This document shows, piece by piece, positions 56,660 to 64,000 of a stretch of 64,000 nucleotides of DNA. The first letter of the stretch is position 1, and each line of letters begins with the position of its first letter. A program made the translations under genes and the position numbers. Below the pieces are notes generated by a model. That model was not told the origin of the DNA. It saw nothing but the letters and a program-made list of their open reading frames with translations, and ran no database searches. Source of the stretch: Agaricus subrufescens (taxonomy: Eukaryota; Basidiomycota; Agaricomycetes; Agaricales; Agaricaceae). The DNA is taken from the NCBI GenBank assembly GCA_029945375.1, contig CM057057.1:3224001-3288000 (forward strand), written 5' to 3'.

Positions 56660-57216
56660 GACTGCATGTCATGATACCACCCCTTGAAATGAAAGAGTCT
56701 TAATCCTCGATATGCTCCTGTCTCTCTATGTTTGGTAAGTAAACCATCTATATTACCTTGTGGACAGGTATCTATCTATCATTATTGACAGGTGAAGAAA
56801 CCGTAAGGGGTGGTCGTTGTGTATGGGGCGATTATCTGTCACAGACGGTCCTTCTGCGCTCCTTCGGAACTGTTGATTCCTGATAACTACGACAAAACGG
56901 GTAATGACTTGATTCTATGTATAGAAACTTCCTCTTCTTTCTCTAGATTTAGTCTGGTGCCGCTGGAATGCAACCAGTTGCGATTTGCTTATTATTGATT
57001 GGCGAACTCCTTGGCGTACGACTATGCAGGCTAATTAATAGCACCTGTCAGAAGACTGGATGACCGAATGTCCTTGCTAGCCTATCTCAACGCTCTGAGC
57101 CCGATGTCCGGAAGGGGATGTCATTCAGGCCGATTATGGGAAAGTTCGGGAGAAATATATCACACCACCCACCTACTTATATCAGTATCACCCGATAAAA
57201 AGAAGAAAGATGAAAA
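56660..57216. other. Intergenic spacer
   Basis: These 557 bases on the same strand contain no supportable gene. A short frame at 56810-56998 has no features. The right part precedes the quinone oxidoreductase and should hold its promoter; no TATA consensus is obvious. Confidence 0.45.
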
Positions 57217-58688
57217 ATGTTGAATCGACTCCTGATTAGCCGGCCGTATAACAGACTATCTGCATTCTTGAACTTTGGAAGACCATATACCAGGGCACCA
57301 ATGTCATTCCCGAGTACTGTAGAGGCTATTACCATCCCCCATGTGAGTCACCTACTGATTTCTTGGAGAGTGTGACCGCTGATGACGCCACGGCGATAAC
57401 AGATTGGGGGCATCGAAGTGATGGAAAAGACGACGCGACCGTTTCCCGAAGTCAAGCCTGGTGATATAGTAATCAAGGCTCGCGATAAGATGTTTGTATT
57501 CACTTTGAGCTTGAATTGACTGTGATCAGGTTGAATATGGCGGAGTTAATTTCATCGACACTTACTATCGGTGGGTAATCTATTCCCCATATCCGTGAGG
57601 CAGGCCAACTTACTGGAACTCGGTTTGATGCAACTTAGCTCTGGCTTGTATCCCCTCAAAGAGTTTCCTGCTATTATTGGTAAAGAGGTCTCTGGTACTA
57701 TCATAGCCTTGCCTACCGATCCTGTTGTTCTGGAAAATGAGACCTTCAAGAAGAACAGCTTTACAGTGGGCAGGAAGGTCGCTGCGGTTAGTGCGCAAAT
57801 ATGGAATGAGACTTGTCTAAAAGTTTTTCCTTGAATTAACGCGAGCTCTAGGACTTCAACGGCAGTCACGCGACCTACATATCGGTTCCATGGAAGTTTG
57901 TGTACCCAATTCCTGACCATATCTCCACTCGCGATGCTGCTGCCAGTACTTTACAAGGGATAACAGCTGTGTCATTCTTTGAGGAGGCTTATAAGGTTAA
58001 GAAAGGCGACACAATTCTCGTTCACACAGTAGCGGGTGGTCTTGGTTTGTTATTCGCTCAGCTAGGGAGGCACGTCGGTGCCACTGTGATTGGGACCACT
58101 TCTACTGCGGAGAAAGCCAAGCTTGCCAAGGCTTGTGGTGCGAGCCATGTCATCATCTACACCCAGGAAGATACTGTAGAACGGGTCCTGGAGTTGACGA
58201 ATGGTCAAGGTGTCGATGCTATATTCGACGGAGTCGGAAAAACAACGTAAGCATTTGTCGGTTAGACAGATCTGCACTTTCATTGAGGTACCACGAATAG
58301 ATTCGACAGCGACTTCAAGATGATCAGAAGAAAGGGCACCATCGTTTCTGTCGGAAACGCTTCTGGAGCAGTAGAACCTTTCTCCCTGCTCAGACTTGTA
58401 GAAAAGAATGTCAAGTTGCTTCGACCTACGTGAGTTTTGCTTTGCTTTGTGTTGATGACACTCAAGCTAACGACTGCGCTTGTTGCTACAAGGATGTCCA
58501 ACTATGTTTATACCGCTGAAGAAGCGTTCTATTACGGTCAAGAAGTCGCGAAGTTGGTAGGGAATGGTGTTTTGAAGATCAATGTCTTCAAGGAATACCC
58601 TTTCACGACAGAAGGAGTAAGGGAAGCTCAGCGGGACCTGACAGGAGGGAAAACAACGGGAAAGTTGTTGATTAAAATTGCAGACTGA
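57217..58688 (+). CDS. Quinone oxidoreductase (zeta-crystallin-like, MDR family)
   Basis: NADPH-dependent reductase of quinones; yeast Zta1 also binds AU-rich RNA. The first ATG (57217) gives MLNRLLISRPYNRLSAFLNF, rich in Arg/Leu/Ser without acids, a plausible mitochondrial leader; MSFPSTVEAITIP further in is an alternative cytosolic start. Then IGGIEVMEKTTRPFPEVKPG, VIKVEYGGVNFIDTYYRSGL and YPLKEFPAIIGKEVSGTI, spliced over several introns. The Rossmann part has GDTILVHTVAGGLGLLFAQL (AAGGVG-like) and GATVIGTTSTAEKAKLAKAC. C-terminal: FDGVGKTTFDSDFKMIRRKG, LTGGKTTGKLLIKIAD. No zinc ligands, as expected for the subfamily. About five introns. Confidence 0.9.
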
Positions 58689-59058
58689 ACTGAGAGACAC
58701 TGAATGTCTGTTTTAGTAGCCCTTATAGTTAATTCGTTTATTGTGATCACGAGCGACAGATACTACTACACACATTACATAAGCACCGAGGGCGGTGATG
58801 CTCTCACTGCGTGAATAATCCTCATCCCTTTCACGATCTTACGCCAACCTCCCTCGCCACGCTCAGCGCTTTTATACTCAAGGCGTGAGGTGCTGCGCAC
58901 TTAACTTCTACCGCTGAGCCAAATTATTCTGGAATCTACTCCCTACGATATCGAAATCTATCTACTTCGACCCTCAATAAGGTGTATGTCTTGTTTGCCA
59001 TCCTATGGATTCTGAATAACAGATCATTTTGCGCTGCAGGTTCATAGCTGCAGTTCTA
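58689..59058. other. Intergenic spacer
   Basis: These 370 bases hold the 3' UTR of the quinone oxidoreductase gene and the promoter of the deubiquitinase gene, with a direct upstream leader near 58980-59058. No other feature seen. Confidence 0.45.
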
Positions 59059-62000
59059 ATGGATAACAAAGACAGTCCGAGACCACGTCGGCCTCTCCCA
59101 GTACCCGGAGCTACTAGATCGTCCCCAGCTCAAAGACCCAATACGCCCAACATAGAGGAAACGATTCCTCCCAGCTCGTTCTATTCTACACCCCAGTCTC
59201 AACTTCCTCAAAGCTACTCTACAGCTGTGGAACCTGGCAGTGCATTCACCTCCGTCATATCTACTGAAAAACATGCAAATGATTATCGTGAACCAGAGCT
59301 AGTCACCACGCAAGGTGACGGTGTGGATCCCGCTCCAAGGTCTACAGAATTCAACGATACGGGTGAAGGAGGCTGGGCGGCCGATGAATGGAACCAACAA
59401 TACGATACGAATGCGTGGAATAATGGCGGCACCTCATCGAGTTGGAACGAGGGTTTCAATGGAGGAAACACGATAAACGTCCCTATCGATGGTCGTTCGG
59501 AGTACGAAGAGAAAAATTGGTGGGATAGTGGTGTTCGTATAACAAACAAACGGCCAGGTGCTGGCATACTACCTCCTGTGCTGTTGGAAGACGTACACGA
59601 CTCAGAACATTCACTCTTTTCCATCAATATCACCGGGCTTCCACGTCAGTCATCGGAGAACATAAGAACTTCGAGTCCAACTCCCAGCGCGGCGCTGTAT
59701 TCCCCACCACCACCCCTAGAGGAGGTCAGGACCTCTGTTCCACATCCCAATGCTTATTTTTGCCCAAGAGATAATGGCTGGGTCATCTTGAGCTGGAAGT
59801 CGTCCACGATCGAACCACCCCTAGCAGCATCCTTTGACAAGTGTGATCATCCTCCATTACCAGATCAAGCGCGTCGGAAAGAGGCAGTTTCTTGCGTTGT
59901 CGAAGATGGGAGAGGAAATAATCTAACCCATCATTTCCATAAGTACTTCAAAGCTGTTGATGCTCACAAGTTGAATCCACCACTCAAAGCGGACGAATGG
60001 GAGGTAGAAAGCGCTAGAGCATCAAGCAAGAAGGATCCGACAGATGAAAATGTGCAATCCCAGGAAGAGGGAATGCTCCTTGACCTCTATGTTTGCTGCC
60101 AGTGTTCCTTCTACTTTGTTGCATCCGATCTTATACCTGGTGTAATACCTCGAAGACACATGGACAGTTTCGTCAAGGACAAGAGGTCGAACCCCCCTCC
60201 TGGAAAGACTGGCGAGCAAGCGGCTGTCATCGCTTTGGAGACCATCATGCTGTATGTGTCTTGTGTGCATCTGTCTAAGAACATGCTAAGGCTTCCTCCA
60301 GTGCATTAGAGAACATTTTATGGAAAGGAGAGGTCAGAGCTCTCAAAGTCAACTCTTCTAGCAACACTTTCCGATCAAAGGTCGGCTGGAATTCTAACAT
60401 GTAAGTCTAGTCCGTGTTCATGACCTTCCTGCCCGATCTTTATCCTATCTCCAGTCAACGAATGTTCCACATTCTTGGTTTCTCGGAAGAGGGGAACGGG
60501 AGTGAGTTGGTACTTTCCCCTCCAAATGTGCAAGAATCGCATGCTACTGGTCATGTCATGAGGCGAAAATTACTTCGGGCTTGGATAGAGACGGGAGCTT
60601 ACCTCGAACATTTCCGAAAAAGATACCGTAAGTCCTCCATTCGTGTGTTGGTATCGTTGACTACATCCAACATTTAGCTTCTGCCCTGAAGGATTTAAAG
60701 ATGCGAACCAATCATGTTGAGATTGATGGTGCAAGAGAGATGTATCAGAGAGCTGTTGGTGCACATCCCGACCAAAGTGCGTTTGTCTCCGATGATAATG
60801 TTCGAAGCAAGTCGTTGAAACCTTTCCAGTCCCTAGGAATGACTTTTCGTATTCGTTGGAAGCCGCTCTTGTACCTGTGAAGGATGCGATCATAGCTTTA
60901 GGCTTAACATTGAAGACATTTACGCCTGGTTAGTCAGACATTTTCCTCGTAGTTCTTCGTTTACTTGATGTCGATCAGAACTATTGGCTTTCGCCTATCT
61001 GGCTCAATGTCGCTGTGACCCTAGTGCTACGATGCTTCACTTCACTAGCCTCACCAATATTGTACGAGCCGTGGAGGCGAGCGGAGAACCGTCTCCACTG
61101 TTACAGGATCTCCTGATATATGAAAGCACCCGCGAACGATTCACAACGGAGGATTTCGAAAATTCTACCGCCGTTCTTGGCTTTGGTATGAACTATGACC
61201 TGGGTGTTGAGCTCGATGACGATATGGAAGACGAGTTCATTGAGAATGCTTGGAAGGAAGCTATCAAGAAGTCCTGGAAAGATTCTGACAACGGCGCAGA
61301 CCTGCAGCGGAAGGCAAACGAGGCGCTGCGCATTGTCGCTGAAGCACAAGGCAGGCACAAGCTACGACAAGTTTGGCAATCCAAAAAGCTCAGTGTGATG
61401 AGTCCTGATCGTGCATACAAAGTATTGGAAGTTCCGGAGAATGTAGACGATCATATGCTTATAACTGTCTTTGCATTACGGGTATGTTTCATGTTGATAA
61501 GCGACGTGAAGCGCTTGTTAAAGCCCAATTCCAGATACAAGAGCGACCAGCTCAGATGGACGTTATGCGCGAGGCTCTCGGTGTCATCGCTGACTTCAGG
61601 GACAGCGAGCGTCTCCGTCAATTCCTGCAAACTGGCCAGGATCGTGAGCCTGTCTTTATCTCTGCCATCAAACATCTAATCTCAACCATGGTCAGCTGGG
61701 GAAATTAAGGTAGAAGTACGCCCCGATTTCCCAAGAGGCCTCAACCAACTTGGAAATACATGCTACCTCAACTCCCTGTTACAAGTATGCTTTTCGATGA
61801 GCTCATGCGTACCGGCCATTGATCCATTTAACCCAGTATTTCTACACAATCAAGGAACTTCGAGAGACGGTTATGTCAACGACAAAACTCGATGCAGCTT
61901 TGGAGGAAAAGTTAACGGATGACGAACTCAAAAAACATAGGGTCGGAGGACGTCTAGTGACCCGGCGTGAAATCATACGGTCCAAGAAATGTTTGTTGTG

Positions 62001-63840
62001 ATTTTTTGACCTGACAATTTGAGCTGACATCCTCTTCAGTCCTCGTACAGCTCGCCAATCTGTTCTCGAACCTTGAATACTCCAAAACAGCCGCTGTCAC
62101 CCCTACTATAGAGCTTGCCAAGCTGGCACTAGTCACATCCCGAGATGAAGAGGATGATGAGATTGAGAAAGGCGGGACTGATTCCTCTAATGATACTGAC
62201 GCAACCTTGGTTGACGATGGAGTATCCCGACCCTCATTGACAGGCCAACCACGCGATGCGTCTCCTCAATCACCTTCCGTCCTCGGAAAGAGAGCGCGCG
62301 ATGAAAAGAAACCAAATGATATGGAGATAGACAGCCCCATTTGTGAAAGTCCTCGTGATAAAGAAGGTTTCGTCTTAGTATCCTCGCCTCCAAAAGCTCC
62401 TCCAGAACAGTCCCAAGACTCTGCACCTCAACCTTCATCGTCAAGCCGCCAAGGTGTGAATGAGGATGTCGAGATGCGAAACGCGACTCCTTCGCAAAAA
62501 CCACCTCCATTACCACCTCGAAGAAAACCGGAACCATCGTCCTCAGACATGATGTTCGGTAAGGAATAAAGATTTAGTGTACGTCAACGGGATCCCTGAT
62601 AATGACCTTATAGGAAAGCAGCATGATGTTGCGGAATGCATGGACAATTGTATGTTTCAAATCGAGACTGCACTTCTCAACTTCAGTGGCACCGGAGGCA
62701 TGGAGGGTACGAGTTCTGACAAAGTAAGCATTGTCAAGAAGTAAGTACGGATACTCTTATTGTCTTTTGGCCATACTAAATCGTGCCAGATTATTTTTTG
62801 GAAAGATCAAACAACGCCTTACAGGGACCACCGAAACTCGTTCATCCCGCGCTTCGGTACATGACAAGACTGATCTATTTTCTCATCTTCCAGTTAACGT
62901 AGCTGAGGATGGCATCGATATATATGATGGCCTAAGTGGTTACTTTGATGATGTCGTCGAGTTCCAAGGCAGGAAAGCACGGATGGAGATGTCGCTGGTT
63001 GACGTACCACCCTTACTCCAGATTCAGTTACAGGTAACTTTGGCATCGCGTTTTGTGGATACGTCATGTTGAATCTTCCTTACAGCGTGTTCAATTCAAT
63101 CGGGATACCTTGATGCCATTCAAATCACAGGCCTATGTGAAGTTCTGGGAAACGATCTACTTGGATAGGTTCATGGACGATGTTGAGCCGCAGAAGAAAA
63201 TCAAGTCGAAAGCCTTGCAATCTGAACTCAATGTGTGCAGGGAGCGATTGAGGAGCCTATCCGAGGGAAAGGTACTTTCAAGTTTTTTGCCTTGCGTCAC
63301 TTTTAGCTAACATTTACCAGAACTCACCATTTGCTATGTCAATCGAACAGAGCATCAGCTTCCTCTCTGGTTTGGAGAATGGTGCAGAAATCGGTGTTGA
63401 TGACGACTTAATCTTCCACCTTAACCAAGAGCGAACTCACGTTCTGGATGAAATTGAGGTGCTACGTCAACGTGCGAAAACATTGAAGGATGAATTAGAA
63501 GAGCTTTGGAGTACGTCAAAACAGGTGGAATACGAGCTGACTTCTGTGTTCATCCACCGTGGTTCTTCTCCGTCATATGGTCACTACTTTTTCTACTCAA
63601 GACACCTCCCTGACGCACCCGACTCGTGGTTCAAATATAACGACTCCGACGTTAGTTTGGTCTCAAAAGACGAAGTTCTCGCCGATACCACTGGCTCAAC
63701 AGCGAACCCCTACCTAGTAAGTCACAGTGCCGATATTGTGAACCAGTTGTTGAGAATTTTTATAGCTTGTCTTTGCTTTGAAAGGATCCAACGTGGTAGA
63801 TACTGTGAAACGATTCAGATCTGACTTAGAGGAAAATTAA
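59059..63840 (+). CDS. UBP2: Ubp2-type ubiquitin carboxyl-terminal hydrolase
   Basis: Deubiquitinase of the USP class; yeast Ubp2 works with Rsp5 on K63-linked chains. Start MDNKDSPRPRRPLPVPGATR follows a low-complexity N terminus with WN-rich segments. A Ubp2-type regulatory region includes VVEDGRGNNLTHHFHKYFKA and EGMLLDLYVCCQCSFYFVAS. The Cys box is FPRGLNQLGNTCYLNSLLQ with catalytic Cys. A large insertion (about 62000-62570) with a KR-type nuclear-like and Pro-rich stretch separates it from GKQHDVAECMDNCMFQIETA. The His box is PSYGHYFFYSRHLPDAPDSW followed by FKYNDSDVSLV. The last intron links STANPYL to LVFALKGSNVVDTVKRFRSD and the stop at 63838-63840. More than 12 introns, exons small. 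Confidence 0.88.
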
Positions 63841-64000
63841 TGGAGCATCTGTATACCACTCGCATCTGTAACATAGAGTCAAGCCAGGCATCTTCTTAAT
63901 ATCCTACATGCACACTATTTTATATAACGAGATTTCGTACGAGGTCATGTTGACCTGAACACTGTGTCAAAAGCAATCAAGTAAGGGGGTGGTGTAGGAA
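63841..64000. other. 3' flank at right edge
   Basis: The last 160 bases lie downstream of the deubiquitinase gene. No feature is recognisable. Confidence 0.5.

Noticed and set aside
1..64000. CRISPR arrays, transposons, LTRs, rRNA operons
   Set aside because: No regularly spaced repeats, no reverse transcriptase or transposase motifs, and no rRNA-like sequence seen in either strand.

Overview
The window is nuclear DNA of a filamentous basidiomycete, most likely a mushroom-forming Agaricomycete. Genes are dense and split by many GT-AG introns of about 45-65 nt. The gene set is eukaryotic (eEF2, Rab5, SKI2, Sly1, Sho1). It also includes a Grifola/Pleurotus-type M35 peptidyl-Lys metalloendopeptidase and a beta-trefoil lectin-like family I know mainly from Agaricomycetes. 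Coding coordinates below run from start codon to stop codon and include introns; internal exon borders were read by eye from frame changes and splice signals.

Layout. 0-12.4 kb: left-edge partial Mei2-like RRM gene (-), Rab5 GTPase (+), SH3-RasGEF of the Cdc25 type (-), IST1 (+), SKI2 helicase (+), a homeodomain-like protein (+). 12.5-17.2 kb: an unrecognised TATA-driven protein (-), a gene-free stretch of about 1.2 kb, a DCAF11/WDR23-like WD40 protein (-). 17.4-28.1 kb: TBL1/Sif2-like LisH-WD40 protein (+), GHITM-type mitochondrial BI-1 protein (+), SLY1 (-), CSC1-type channel (+). 28.1-32.3 kb is the gene-poor, most accessory-looking part: a small unknown gene (+), about 1.6 kb with no supportable gene but coding-like fragments, and a secreted M35 metalloprotease (-). 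32.3-39.7 kb: F-box-like (+), FHIT-like hydrolase (-), FAD monooxygenase (+), BuGZ/ZNF207-like zinc finger (+), a second F-box/LRR-like gene (-). 39.9-45.5 kb: WBP11-like splicing factor (-), RNF10/Mag2 RING protein (+), Sho1 osmosensor (-). 46.2-55.5 kb is rich in translation genes: eEF2 (+), an R3HCC1L-like RRM-fold protein (+), the beta-trefoil protein (+), EEF2KMT/Efm3 (-), mitoribosomal mS45/Bot1 (+), NR2C2AP-like (-). 55.5-64 kb: tyrosine phosphatase (+), quinone oxidoreductase (+), Ubp2-type deubiquitinase (+).

The most striking architectural feature is the repeated head-to-head pairing of housekeeping genes with 44-230 bp between start codons, plus several tail-to-tail pairs with only 27-80 bp between stop codons. 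The gene for eEF2 lies about 2.5 kb from the gene for the methyltransferase family that modifies eEF2. I found no CRISPR array, intact transposon, tRNA or rRNA gene, and no clearly new multi-gene system. The best leads are single-gene anomalies: a PTP with Gly in place of the signature His, a GC-AG intron, a 406-nt intron with two box C/D-like motif pairs, an unknown small spliced gene, and a possible gene relic near 30 kb.
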